A stretch of 64,000 nt of DNA, from positions 150,671 through 214,670 of the forward strand of contig CASEOG010000001.1 in NCBI GenBank assembly GCA_949289575.1, read 5' to 3'. This document shows, one piece after another, positions 7,924 through 16,964 of the stretch (position 1 is the stretch's first letter; the number at the start of each line of letters is the position of its first letter). The position numbers and the translations under genes were made by a program. Below the pieces are notes generated by a model. The model saw only the letters and a list, made by a program, of their open reading frames with translations, was not told where the DNA came from and did not search any database. The stretch comes from an uncultured Spirochaetales bacterium. GTDB lineage: Bacteria > Spirochaetota > Spirochaetia > JAFGXN01.

Positions 7924-10081
7924 TTCCGTTACGGATTTTTTCCGTGCGTAAAGGCTGTCCGGCTGCCGTCAGCCGCACCCCCTGCACCCCAACGGCAAAT
8001 TCGCTGACCGTCATCGGCACTTCGAAAAAGCGGTCGATTTTAATTTCGGCGGGTGTCTCTGTCTCCGCAAATCCCTCGGGAAGAACCGGTGTTCCTTCGG
8101 CCGCATCGGTTGTCAGCACTTCAAGCTGTTTGGCTTCGCCTTCACCGCAATCGGCCGCCAGCAGCATGCCTTCGCTCAGCACACCGCGGAGTTTGGCCGG
8201 CTTCAGATTAACGGCCACAATGACTTTCTTTCCCTCCAGCTCCTCTTTCGTACAGTAAGCCGCCAGCCCCGACACAATCCGCCGCTTACCGAGAGGCCCC
8301 AGGTCGATCTGCTCGATATAGAGCTTATCCGCATCGGGATGATTTTCGACCGATTCGATTCGTCCCACCGCCAGCCTGACCGTCGAAGCAAACTGCTGCA
8401 CCGGCGATTTTTCTTCCGCAACCGCCGAAGCCGCCGCGGCCGCCTGCCCTCCGGCATACCGGGCCCGTAATTCGGCTATACGATCATCTTCCAGCGGCAC
8501 AAATAGGATTTCCGCCGGGTGAACGGTTCGAATATCGGTTTTCCGAAGATTTTTCCATTCCAGCTTCGAGACACCGATCATAGCGGCAATTTTTTCCGCG
8601 GTTGCCGGCAAAACCGGAGCCGCCACAACGGCCGCATCGTGAATCAGATTAATCAATGTACGAATCAGCGTAGCCGCTTTTTCCGGATTCTCTTTCCGCA
8701 TCCGCCACGGTTCCCCGTCCTGAAACGCTTTGTTTCCCAAAGAGGTCAACTCGAAAACAGCCCGGAAAGCATCGCGCAAATCGGCTCTGTCGTAAGCAGC
8801 GGTGATTTCATCAAGAATTTTTTTCTCAGCCCCGCGGATTGTTTCATCGAAAGGCGCTTCGGGAACGTTTCCTTCATAAAACCGGTTGATGAAACTGACC
8901 GTCCGGTTCACCAGATTGCCGAAATTCCCGATCAGCTGCGAATTGACTTTTTCCTGAAAATCGCTCCATAAGAACTGGACGTCTGACTTTTCGGGGCGGT
9001 TGTAGAAAATATAAAACCGCCATACATCGGCCGGGATTCCGGTTTCTTTGGCCTGATCGCCGAAAACGCCGGTTCCCTTGCTCTTGGAAAACTTTCCGTT
9101 TTCGTAATTCAAATATTCGGTTGACGACATGTGATAAAGCGTCGTCCAGTTTTCGCCCGTTGCCAGCTGACAGGCGGGGAAGATAACGGTATGAAAAGGA
9201 ATATTGTCTTTGCCGATAAACTGATAGAGTTCGACATCGTCGGGACGGTACCACCACTCTTTCCAGTCATCGAATTTCGATGCCGTAATCGAAACATATC
9301 CGATCGGCGCATCGAACCAGACATAAAAGACCTTATTTTCATATCCCGGTTTCGGCACGGGAATTCCCCATTTCAGATCACGAGTAATACACCGTTCTTT
9401 CAGTCCGTCGCGAATCCAGCTTTTGGTCATCGCCAGCGCATTTTTTGCCCAAAAACCTTCCTCGCTGCGTTTCTCCATCCACGATTCCAGAAGCGGCAGG
9501 ACTTTCGGCAAATCGAGATAAAGATGTTTCGTATCGCGGGGTACGGGAGCGGAACCGCAGCTGCCGCATTTCGGATCGATCAGATCGGTCGGATCCAAAA
9601 GTTTTCCGCATTTTTCGCACTGATCGCCGCGGGCTTCTTCGTATCCGCAGTGGGGACAAATTCCCCCGACATAGCGGTCGGCCAGAAAACGGTCGCATTT
9701 CTCGCAGTAAAGCTGCGTCGTTGTCCGCTCGACAATGTAGCCGGCCTCGTCGACTTTTTTAAAAATATGCTGAACAATCTCTGTCTGCTTCGGTGTCGAT
9801 GTACGTCCGAAATGATCGAATTGAATTTCAAACCAGTCGTAAATCTGTTTGTGTATTTCGTGGTATTTATCGCACAATTCGCGCGGAGAAACCCCCTCCG
9901 CCATCGCCTTCGTTTCGGTGGCCGTCCCGTACTCGTCGGTTCCGCAAACAAAGCGGGTTTCGTACCCGTAACTGCGGCAAAAACGGGCAAAAACATCCCC
10001 CGAAAGACACTGAATCAGATTCCCCAAATGAGGAATATTGTTGACATAAGGTAATGCGGAAGTCACTAATCGCTTTTTCAT
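7913..10081 (-). CDS. metG: Methionyl-tRNA synthetase MetG
   Basis: Class I aminoacyl-tRNA synthetase of 722 residues. The signature HIGH equivalent is in PYVNNIPHLGN near the N-terminus and the KMSKS equivalent is KFSKSKG. Between them is a two-knuckle zinc insertion with four CxxC pairs (CEKC, CPHC, CEKC, CGSC). A C-terminal EMAP/Trbp111-like tRNA-binding domain (VGRIESVENHPDADKLY, VSGLAAYCTKEE) completes the long bacterial form. The ATG at 10081 is preceded by GAGGAC; upstream in-frame ATGs are not supported. It sits 44 bases after dus. Confidence 0.97.
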   Translation of the reverse strand: MKKRLVTSALPYVNNIPHLGNLIQCLSGDVFARFCRSYGYETRFVCGTDEYGTATETKAMAEGVSPRELCDKYHEIHKQIYDWFEIQFDHFGRTSTPKQTEIVQHIFKKVDEAGYIVERTTTQLYCEKCDRFLADRYVGGICPHCGYEEARGDQCEKCGKLLDPTDLIDPKCGSCGSAPVPRDTKHLYLDLPKVLPLLESWMEKRSEEGFWAKNALAMTKSWIRDGLKERCITRDLKWGIPVPKPGYENKVFYVWFDAPIGYVSITASKFDDWKEWWYRPDDVELYQFIGKDNIPFHTVIFPACQLATGENWTTLYHMSSTEYLNYENGKFSKSKGTGVFGDQAKETGIPADVWRFYIFYNRPEKSDVQFLWSDFQEKVNSQLIGNFGNLVNRTVSFINRFYEGNVPEAPFDETIRGAEKKILDEITAAYDRADLRDAFRAVFELTSLGNKAFQDGEPWRMRKENPEKAATLIRTLINLIHDAAVVAAPVLPATAEKIAAMIGVSKLEWKNLRKTDIRTVHPAEILFVPLEDDRIAELRARYAGGQAAAAASAVAEEKSPVQQFASTVRLAVGRIESVENHPDADKLYIEQIDLGPLGKRRIVSGLAAYCTKEELEGKKVIVAVNLKPAKLRGVLSEGMLLAADCGEGEAKQLEVLTTDAAEGTPVLPEGFAETETPAEIKIDRFFEVPMTVSEFAVGVQGVRLTAAGQPLRTEKIRNGNVG

Positions 10082-10125
10082 GTCCTCATGATACCGTTTT
10101 TGACGTCGAAAAGCAAGCGTTTGCA

Positions 10126-11172
10126 TCAAATTCTCAAAAATCGTTCCTCGGGATGCCGCTCCAGATAGGCGGTTACCGTTTCGGTCATCGCATCCGCATT
10201 GCGGCCGCAGTTGCGGGCCTCGGAAAAAACGCGGCTTCCGAACCGCAAATTACCGCAAAAGTAAAACAAAAACCGGGAGAGCCGCGACGATAAAAATTCG
10301 GGCGGCTGGTAAAGACAAAAAAGTTCCCGAAAACGCATCAAAACCGCGTAGAGATCGACCGTTTCCGGTTCCGCATGCTCTGTGCCGAGTTTCGAAAGCT
10401 GCCTGAACAGCCACGGCCGGGCCACCGCTCCGCGGCCGATCATATACCCGTCGGCACCGAAGCCGCCGGCGGCACCTCCGCTCCCCGTTGCGCCGCTACC
10501 GCTCCGGGCGCCCCCGCCGGCACGGAAAAGAAAACTTTCCGCATCGGTAATGTTGCCGTTTCCGACAACAGGCACCGAAACCGTCTCCTTCAAAAGCGTT
10601 ACCCAGCGCCAGTCGCCGGTGCGGTTGCGGTTATCCTTCTTCGTCTGCGGATTCAACGTTATAAAATCGACTCCGCCCTCTTCGAGCGCCGAGGCAAACT
10701 CCCGAAAAGCACCTTCATCGGCGGTCCAACCGATTCGCATCTTGACCGACAACGAACGGCCTTTCACAATCGGCCGCAATGCGGCAATCAGACTGCCGGC
10801 CCGGCGGGGATCTTCCATCCAGCAAATCCCCCACCCTTTCCGGACAATCGTATAAGCACTGCACCCCATATTGATATCAATCCCGGCACCGGGCAGCCGC
10901 ATCAGCCGTTCGGCGGCGGCGCAAATCGCATCCGGATCGCTGCCGGCCAGCTGAAAAACGGTTCTGTCGGCCAACTTTCCGGCCTCCGAATAAAAACTCT
11001 CATACGGGGTATTCGCCGTCAGGGCACCGGCCGAAATCATTTCCGTAAAGAAATAATCGCATCCTCCGAATTCATCGACCAGCATCCTGAACGGCAGGTG
11101 TGTCAGCTCCGCCAGCGGAGCCAGAAAAAACGGTTTTTTACCGGAATTCAAATCGGATAAAACAGAAATCAT
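10126..11172 (-). CDS. tRNA-dihydrouridine synthase (Dus family), atypical
   Basis: FMN-dependent enzyme that reduces uridines in tRNA; the barrel starts FFLAPLAELTHLPFR and has VFQLAGSDPDA, SVKMRIGW, FITLNPQTK, VVGNGNIT and DGYMIGRGA. Two features are unusual. The catalytic motif reads NMGCSAYTIVRKGWG, so the catalytic Cys is kept but the normally invariant proline after it is serine. A Gly/Ser/Ala-rich stretch of about 22 residues (after SFLFRAGGG) is inserted before the FMN-phosphate loop. I choose the ATG at 11172: the predicted transcript begins near 11181 and GGGAG is spaced correctly for it. An upstream ATG at 11184 would lie before the transcript start. It is the first gene of the dus-metG-femAB operon. 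Confidence 0.88.
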   Translation of the reverse strand: MISVLSDLNSGKKPFFLAPLAELTHLPFRMLVDEFGGCDYFFTEMISAGALTANTPYESFYSEAGKLADRTVFQLAGSDPDAICAAAERLMRLPGAGIDINMGCSAYTIVRKGWGICWMEDPRRAGSLIAALRPIVKGRSLSVKMRIGWTADEGAFREFASALEEGGVDFITLNPQTKKDNRNRTGDWRWVTLLKETVSVPVVGNGNITDAESFLFRAGGGARSGSGATGSGGAAGGFGADGYMIGRGAVARPWLFRQLSKLGTEHAEPETVDLYAVLMRFRELFCLYQPPEFLSSRLSRFLFYFCGNLRFGSRVFSEARNCGRNADAMTETVTAYLERHPEERFLRI

Positions 11173-11187
11173 CATCTCTCCCATTCG

Positions 11188-11217
11188 ATTCTACCCGATT
11201 TGATTCCTTTCCGTCAA
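11188..11217 (-). promoter_or_regulatory. Promoter of the dus-metG-femAB operon
   Basis: On the minus strand TTGACG (11217-11212), an 18-base spacer and TAGAAT (11193-11188). The -35 overlaps the stop codon of the upstream lipoprotein gene. The position decides against the ATG at 11184 as start of dus. Confidence 0.6.
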
Positions 11218-13610
11218 TATCCGAGATATCCGATCGACCCGACACTGTCATACGGAACCGCTTCGAATCCGCTTTCCCCGTCCCGAACCGCCGCATAGAC
11301 GGTCTCGCCGCGGTAACCGATTCCGGACGGATACGAAAAGTCGAATCCGTAGTCGGCGGCAAAGCTGTCCGTACACGACAGCTCCCGCGGATTCGGGAAT
11401 TCCCGGCCGGGCAGAAGTCCTTCGGTACTGTCGGCCGCCTCCGCACCCCGGTTCCGGCCCCAAACATACAGTTTTCCGGGATAAAGACCGCTTACCGTCA
11501 GATATCCCGCCCCCTTTTGGGCGGTGTCGATATTTTTCAACATCGATTCGGACAACGGCATCGGACAACCGACGGAAAATGAAAAATTGAGAAACTCATC
11601 CTTTTTCTTGTAGTAAATGTGAGCCATTGTCCCCGATACGGTTACGGCTCCGTTTCGATCCGGATAATTCGAGAACCCGTACAAATCATACCCGTATGTC
11701 CACGATAACGCCGTATAACGACGATAGAACGAAAGATTTCCGACTTTACACTGAACATTGTGTTTACGTGAACCGACGGGAATCATCCTCTGTCCGGCAG
11801 CCACCGTTGTCATGACATACCGCACCCAATCGGACGTCTCCAATTCAACGGCTCCGACAGCCGGTGCGGAATAACCGCCCGAAACCGAACCGAGTTCGCG
11901 ATTACCGTCCGAAAAAACCGCAACCGGCTCGTAGCGGAAATTGACCGGACCGGGTGTTGCCAGTAAGAAATCGTAATAGCAACTCTCCGAAGTTTCGTAC
12001 TTTGCCCCGGCAAACCGGATGTGCAGATCTTCTCCGATTTGTTTGGGATAGGAATGAAAATGAAAAGTATCGATACCCGGAATTTCATCCCAGGAAAGCC
12101 GGACTTTATCCGTAAACGTACGAACGGAAGCCCTCAGCGGCGGTAATTCGGAAGGAAAAACGGCGGCACAGGCAAAAGAAGCGACGGTTCGGTTATTTTG
12201 CGTTTCCGTATTTTCATCTGCATAGGGATTAATTTTATAGTAAAAGGCTCCGAACCGGTCAAAAGACGAATCACTCCATGAAACAAATTCGGAAAACGAT
12301 TCTGTTGCCACATCCGCGACAGGAGAATCCCACTCACTTCTGTCGGTACCGCCGTCAAACAGAAGCCGTTCCGTTCTGTAAATCCTGTATCCGCGAATCC
12401 GGGAATCGGACGGTTTTTTCCATTTCAAAACAACCGGAGAATCGACCGAACCGTTTCTTTGCCGACTGCCGTGAGAAACCGAAATCGCAGAAGGAACGGG
12501 CAGAGAAGATGATTCCCGACTGAAAAAAAGAACCGACTGTTCCGCGGACCCGCCGGAAGCAAGAACCTCTCCGTTGCCATCCCCGAAAAGAACAGAAACG
12601 GACACATCAAGCCAGCGTGACTCTTTGCCGGCCAGAAGGGACCGAATCTCGGCTTCGCTTAAAACAAGATTATCCGAAAATCCGTAGCGTAAATCAAAAA
12701 CACGGGAAACCGTCTCACCGTTTGACGCATCCCGAAATCGGATTTCGAAAGCGGTTACCTTTTGCCGGAATTCGGCAGGAACAAAAACCCGCACAGCCGC
12801 CTTTTCCGCCGAAACATCCCATGCCTCCGTCTGCGGCTTCGGAAACACAAAACCCTCAACCTCTTCACTTTCTCGCCCGTAGCGCCCCAAAGAATCAATC
12901 GGAACAATGCGGTAATTGTATACAATTCCCGCCTGTGCCGATTTGTCATAATAACAGACGGCACCGTTCACGGAAGCGCCCTCAACCGTTTCCCCCGAAC
13001 CGGACAAAACCCGGGCCGCCTCGACAATTTCCGCTGCCTCCGTCAACAGCTGCGACCCTTTCCCCGGCTCACGGCGCAAAACCGCATAAGCATGCGCCCC
13101 TGCTGCCGGAATAAAAATTACACGAACCGCGTCTGTCACAACGACACCGTCCGTTTCGGACAGAAAACCGCCGGCAGACGCCGATAAGACTCTTACCGTT
13201 TCCCGATAATCGGGAGCGAAAACGGTAACGGCCGCTTCGGTCGACCGGAACCCTTCCGTCCCGGCCTCATTGACGGAGGCCGCAGCATAACGCCAGACTC
13301 CGGAATGAGTCCTCAACGAAATCTCTTTATCGGTAAACGATGTTCCGGTTACCGGAGCCGTCGTCACCGGATGCCATTCTCCGCCGCTGCCGGCCGCTCT
13401 GTAAACCCGATAACCGGCGGCACCTGCCCGTTCCTTCCATGTCAGCCGCGGCGACACCCCGTCAAGCGTCACCGAAAACTCCTCCGGCGGTAAAAGCGCG
13501 TTTCGAGTCACCGCCGCGTACAGATGTTCCCGCTCGGGACTGTCGGTCCACACCGCAGACGGCGCACAGGCAACCGACGTCACGGCCGCCAAAATCAGAA
13601 AAATCAACAT
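11214..13610 (-). CDS. Large FN3-like lipoprotein, paralogue copy 2 (A')
   Basis: A 798-residue exported protein. The start MLIFLILAAVTSVACAP gives a lipoprotein signal with Cys16 as lipid anchor (relaxed spirochaetal lipobox). It is preceded by TAGGAGG that overlaps the previous stop region. Several fibronectin-III-like modules follow, each with a W and a GYRVYR or GYRIYR strand. Blocks such as VSHGSRQRNGSVDSPVV, FYYKINPYADENTETQNN and LTVSGLYPGKLYVWGRN have clear counterparts along the whole of the 833-residue protein encoded at 16961-19462, so the two genes are paralogues. The function is unknown; a surface or periplasmic binding role is inference. It is cotranscribed with the small lipoprotein just upstream. 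Confidence 0.85.
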   Translation of the reverse strand: MLIFLILAAVTSVACAPSAVWTDSPEREHLYAAVTRNALLPPEEFSVTLDGVSPRLTWKERAGAAGYRVYRAAGSGGEWHPVTTAPVTGTSFTDKEISLRTHSGVWRYAAASVNEAGTEGFRSTEAAVTVFAPDYRETVRVLSASAGGFLSETDGVVVTDAVRVIFIPAAGAHAYAVLRREPGKGSQLLTEAAEIVEAARVLSGSGETVEGASVNGAVCYYDKSAQAGIVYNYRIVPIDSLGRYGRESEEVEGFVFPKPQTEAWDVSAEKAAVRVFVPAEFRQKVTAFEIRFRDASNGETVSRVFDLRYGFSDNLVLSEAEIRSLLAGKESRWLDVSVSVLFGDGNGEVLASGGSAEQSVLFFSRESSSLPVPSAISVSHGSRQRNGSVDSPVVLKWKKPSDSRIRGYRIYRTERLLFDGGTDRSEWDSPVADVATESFSEFVSWSDSSFDRFGAFYYKINPYADENTETQNNRTVASFACAAVFPSELPPLRASVRTFTDKVRLSWDEIPGIDTFHFHSYPKQIGEDLHIRFAGAKYETSESCYYDFLLATPGPVNFRYEPVAVFSDGNRELGSVSGGYSAPAVGAVELETSDWVRYVMTTVAAGQRMIPVGSRKHNVQCKVGNLSFYRRYTALSWTYGYDLYGFSNYPDRNGAVTVSGTMAHIYYKKKDEFLNFSFSVGCPMPLSESMLKNIDTAQKGAGYLTVSGLYPGKLYVWGRNRGAEAADSTEGLLPGREFPNPRELSCTDSFAADYGFDFSYPSGIGYRGETVYAAVRDGESGFEAVPYDSVGSIGYLGY

Positions 13611-13620
13611 TGCCGGCCTC

Positions 13621-14064
13621 CTATAATCCGTTGACAGTGCCGACACGGCTGTAGCGTTCGACAATCACATCGGGTTTCTCGAAATCGGCCAGAATCAGCC
13701 GGTCGCCGTCAAACCGCAACTCGAAACGCTGCTCGGCTTTCCGGTTACCGTCGGGCGCCAGAAAGAGCGCATAAACGGAACAACCGGCCGTCCGCGACGG
13801 AGCATAGACAATGCGCCACAGGCCTTCCGACACCGAATCCTTCACAACCTCTCCGTCGACTAAATACGCGATACGGTAAATACCGGCGAAATCCTCCGCA
13901 TTTTCGGGAACGCCGTCAAACGGAGCAAACCGGATTGCTTTCCGATTGTAACAGCTGCTTTCCGTATTGCGGTTCACCCAATACCCTTCCAGTCGCTCTG
14001 CCCGAACTGCTTCGCAGCCGGCCAGAAGCAACACTCCGACCAGACAAATCAATCCTCTTTTCAT
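13621..14064 (-). CDS. Small lipoprotein, paralogue copy 2
   Basis: A 147-residue protein with signal MKRGLICLVGVLLLAGC (lipobox LAGC, Cys17). The ATG at 14064 is preceded by CAGGAGG at good spacing. The mature part contains LEGYWVNRNTESSCYNRK, IYRIAYLVDGEVVKDSV, EGLWRI and FELRFDGDRLILAD. The same blocks occur in the same order in the 152-residue lipoprotein at 19475-19933, so these are paralogues. The shape (a short beta-rich domain that begins with G-x-W and repeated strands) resembles lipocalin-like lipoproteins, but that is only a suggestion. A terminator hairpin lies directly upstream of its ribosome-binding site. Confidence 0.82.
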   Translation of the reverse strand: MKRGLICLVGVLLLAGCEAVRAERLEGYWVNRNTESSCYNRKAIRFAPFDGVPENAEDFAGIYRIAYLVDGEVVKDSVSEGLWRIVYAPSRTAGCSVYALFLAPDGNRKAEQRFELRFDGDRLILADFEKPDVIVERYSRVGTVNGL

Positions 14065-14077
14065 AAAGAACCTCCTG

Positions 14078-14109
14078 AAAAAAAGAGCATCCCCGATTGA
14101 GGATGCTCT
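14078..14109 (-). terminator. Terminator or attenuator within the FN3 lipoprotein block
   Basis: On the minus strand AGAGCATCC pairs with GGATGCTCT around a seven-base loop and runs into a T tract of seven. The tract abuts the Shine-Dalgarno of the next gene, so any transcript of the downstream pair from the main promoter must read through it. Confidence 0.85.
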
Positions 14110-14147
14110 CATTTTTATTAATGATCAAAAGGTTCTTTTTTTACAAA

Positions 14148-16964
14148 TTAATCGTAAAATCCGTAATACATTGTCCAGTCCTCGGAACGCGTATTAATCC
14201 AGTTATTCAACGGATATTTAAAATTGATGGTTGTCAGTTCATAACTGTTGGTGGCATCATTCTGCCCCAATACACGCTGTTCGTAAGACTTCGGCGGGAA
14301 GTAACGAAGGATAATCGAATCGTTTTTCTCGAGTCCCTCATATTTCTGTTTCCGGCCGTCTGCCTGAGTGATTTCCATCCAGCCGCCCCGCGGTCTGTCG
14401 ACATACATACCGTTTTCGAGCGTGACCACGATGCGAGACTCCCCGTCATACAACGGTGTCTTGATTTTGATAATCATATCAAAATTGACATTGGAACCGA
14501 ATTTAATAGCAATGGCAAACGGTTCGATATGGATATCCCAATCGGGACCCCAGTCGGAATAATGTGTCATCCAGCACTGTCCCGAACCGCCGAGACCGTC
14601 CACTTTCGCCGTATAGCCGACCTGTCCGCCGTATTCACCCGCTTTGGTCTGCGGCGACGGCAGCAACTCGATAATAGTCGACAGTGTTCCGTGATACGGC
14701 GGATAGAGCAGGTGCCACAGCCGGTTCATCGCCACTTCCCGCATCCACAACAGCAGATGGGCAAAATCATCGTTAGTCAAAGCCGGATAACCGTACGTCG
14801 TATCCAACGATTCCGATTCGGGCCAGCTTCCGCTTCCGGGATTTTTCCACTTGGCAACGATTTTATATTCACAGCCGACCGCTTTTTTCATATCAAACGG
14901 CATTTTACGATTAATATATTTCCACGCCTCACGGTCCCATGTCCAGTATGTCCAGGTTTCGCCTTTTTTAATGGGAGCCTCCATCGGTTTAATGGTATCC
15001 GCTTCCGGATTGATGTCGGCCGCCAGATTATCTGTAAATGAAAATTCACCGTTGCTGACAGTCACACTGCCGAAATCGGCAACCGTTTTTTCTTTCACCG
15101 CAATCGGTTTCGACGTATCGGTATCTTTGCCGAAAGAGTAAAGACGCACGATCTTGATATCGACATGATTCCCGTAATCGGCCATACCGTCCCATTTCCC
15201 TGAAATTTTAATTCTGTTCGGAAAATTTTTATCTCCCTGACTGACCGTCAGCACCGGAATTTCGGGTCCGGCCAATCCGGCCTCCGATTCGATGACATTA
15301 CTGCGTCCGTACAGTTCGGTATCGCCGTCAACGAAAATCTTTGAAACATCACCGCCTTCGATTGAGCTCTTCTTGGCAGCACAAATTCTGAATTTGTAAG
15401 TTCCGGACTGATTGTAATTCGGAATTTGAACAACCACTTTCCGGACATCTGTCGCCAGCCCGTCGTCCAGAGTAAACGTCCCGTCGCTTACGGGAGAAAC
15501 GGATCCGTCGTTTTTCACCCAATTCCAAGTTGCGCCGTCATCTTCGGTATACTGCACATAGAAAGCATCCCCGAGCGGTGTCGTTTTGAAATCAAAAATC
15601 AAATCGATCTGCTGCGGGTAAACCCGTTTGGATGCGGAAATACGTCCTTCTTCCAGGAAGAAGCCGAATCCGTTATGATTATCCGCGCTGAAATCGGATA
15701 ATTTTCCGTCAATTTTCGAAGCATTTCGCGCCGAAACCTTATAATAATAGGTATTGGCTCTCCGGTTGGCGGGAACATCGGATAAATCATCAATGTAATA
15801 TGTGGCATTCGCTTCCGTAACATCAATCGGCTCGAACGGTGCATCCGGCGAAGAGGCTCTGTAAATCCGGAATTGCATTCCCGACATTTCTTCCCATTCG
15901 ATTCGAATACCCGATCCGTAATCTCCCTTCGAGACGTTGAGAATGACGGGAGCGTCGGGTGCGCCGACGGCCAAAAGCGCGCCGAGAATCGTCACCGTAT
16001 CGGAACCGACACGCGCATAAACAGCCGTTTCGTTTTCTTCGTAAAACGGAATCACCCTGTAACGGAATTCGTTTGTTGCCGGGACTCCGACAGAAGAGAC
16101 ATCTGTCGAATAATCGGTATATGAGGTTTGGGAGGTTTTTTCTTTGACGGTACTCCACTCCAACACATCCGATCCTTCCGTAACCGGCGCTCTTTCGACT
16201 TTATAATAGGAAGCGCCCGGAACCGGGTACCAGCTGATGGTGATCTGATTCAGATTTTCGCGGTACTGTGCCGAAATCCGCCAGACATTGCGGAATAGAG
16301 TTCCGGTCGCAAAATAAGACAGGCGGCTTCCCTGCATCGTTGTCTGTTTTTCACTGACCTTAACCGTATAAACAGCCCGCACCGCATAATGGTAATTCTC
16401 TCCTTCAAGCAGAACAGCCGTTTGCCCGGAGCCGTCTCCGGTCGGCTCCGCAGCCGGAGTCCCCGTATCGGCCGCTCCGTCTCCCTCCGTTCCGGGGTCG
16501 GTCGGTTCGCTGCCCTCTCCCGTACCGGGATCCGTCGGCTCACCGCCTTCTTCCGTACCCGGTGTTTCGGAAGCCGCATAAGCGTTATCGGTCCATTTAC
16601 ACTCTGTCAGACCTTCGGCAATCCGCACCCATGCCGAGGAATCGTCTTGACTGTTTTTCCGGTAAACGGAGTAAGTGACCGAATCGGTACCGGCCGGTTT
16701 TGTTACCGGATGCCAGGTCACTTCCACCTTATCGGGATACCGGTTTTGAGAGGCCGTTACATTGCCGGGAAACGGCAGCGACGGCTTAACCAAAAGCCCG
16801 TTATCGTCTTTGATCGTCACAAAATAATCGGCAGCATTATCGGGATTTTCGGGTTCTTTCGCCGTCTGCAACCCGACAAACTTATTGTAGTCATCGATGA
16901 AAGTATTTTTACATCCGACGACAGATAATACCAGGAACAAAAATAAAAGGATATTTCGCTTCAT
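14148..16964 (-). CDS. Large FN3-like lipoprotein B with Pro/Thr/Gly/Asp linker
   Basis: A 938-residue lipoprotein: signal MKRNILLFLFLVLSVVGC with Cys18. FN3-like modules with VYRK, YKVER and FRIYRA strands occupy roughly residues 65-600. The C-terminal third (MREVAMNRLW, TAKVDGLGGSGQCWMTHYSDW) has no motif I know. A low-complexity linker at residues about 134-181, built from EPTDPGT-like repeats, is inserted inside the first FN3 module. The start overlaps the stop of the upstream gene as ATGA, with AGGAGC upstream, so it is translationally coupled to lipoprotein A. It is related to A only in general module style, not as a close paralogue. Function unknown. Confidence 0.85.
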   Translation of the reverse strand: MKRNILLFLFLVLSVVGCKNTFIDDYNKFVGLQTAKEPENPDNAADYFVTIKDDNGLLVKPSLPFPGNVTASQNRYPDKVEVTWHPVTKPAGTDSVTYSVYRKNSQDDSSAWVRIAEGLTECKWTDNAYAASETPGTEEGGEPTDPGTGEGSEPTDPGTEGDGAADTGTPAAEPTGDGSGQTAVLLEGENYHYAVRAVYTVKVSEKQTTMQGSRLSYFATGTLFRNVWRISAQYRENLNQITISWYPVPGASYYKVERAPVTEGSDVLEWSTVKEKTSQTSYTDYSTDVSSVGVPATNEFRYRVIPFYEENETAVYARVGSDTVTILGALLAVGAPDAPVILNVSKGDYGSGIRIEWEEMSGMQFRIYRASSPDAPFEPIDVTEANATYYIDDLSDVPANRRANTYYYKVSARNASKIDGKLSDFSADNHNGFGFFLEEGRISASKRVYPQQIDLIFDFKTTPLGDAFYVQYTEDDGATWNWVKNDGSVSPVSDGTFTLDDGLATDVRKVVVQIPNYNQSGTYKFRICAAKKSSIEGGDVSKIFVDGDTELYGRSNVIESEAGLAGPEIPVLTVSQGDKNFPNRIKISGKWDGMADYGNHVDIKIVRLYSFGKDTDTSKPIAVKEKTVADFGSVTVSNGEFSFTDNLAADINPEADTIKPMEAPIKKGETWTYWTWDREAWKYINRKMPFDMKKAVGCEYKIVAKWKNPGSGSWPESESLDTTYGYPALTNDDFAHLLLWMREVAMNRLWHLLYPPYHGTLSTIIELLPSPQTKAGEYGGQVGYTAKVDGLGGSGQCWMTHYSDWGPDWDIHIEPFAIAIKFGSNVNFDMIIKIKTPLYDGESRIVVTLENGMYVDRPRGGWMEITQADGRKQKYEGLEKNDSIILRYFPPKSYEQRVLGQNDATNSYELTTINFKYPLNNWINTRSEDWTMYYGFYD
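16422..16565 (-). repeat. Low-complexity repeat encoding a PTDPGT-type linker
   Basis: About 48 codons of the 938-residue lipoprotein encode imperfect repeats of E-P-T-D-P-G-T-x-G followed by Gly/Thr/Ala/Pro-rich sequence. The flanks read as parts of one FN3 module, so the repeat looks like an insertion in a surface loop. Confidence 0.75.
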
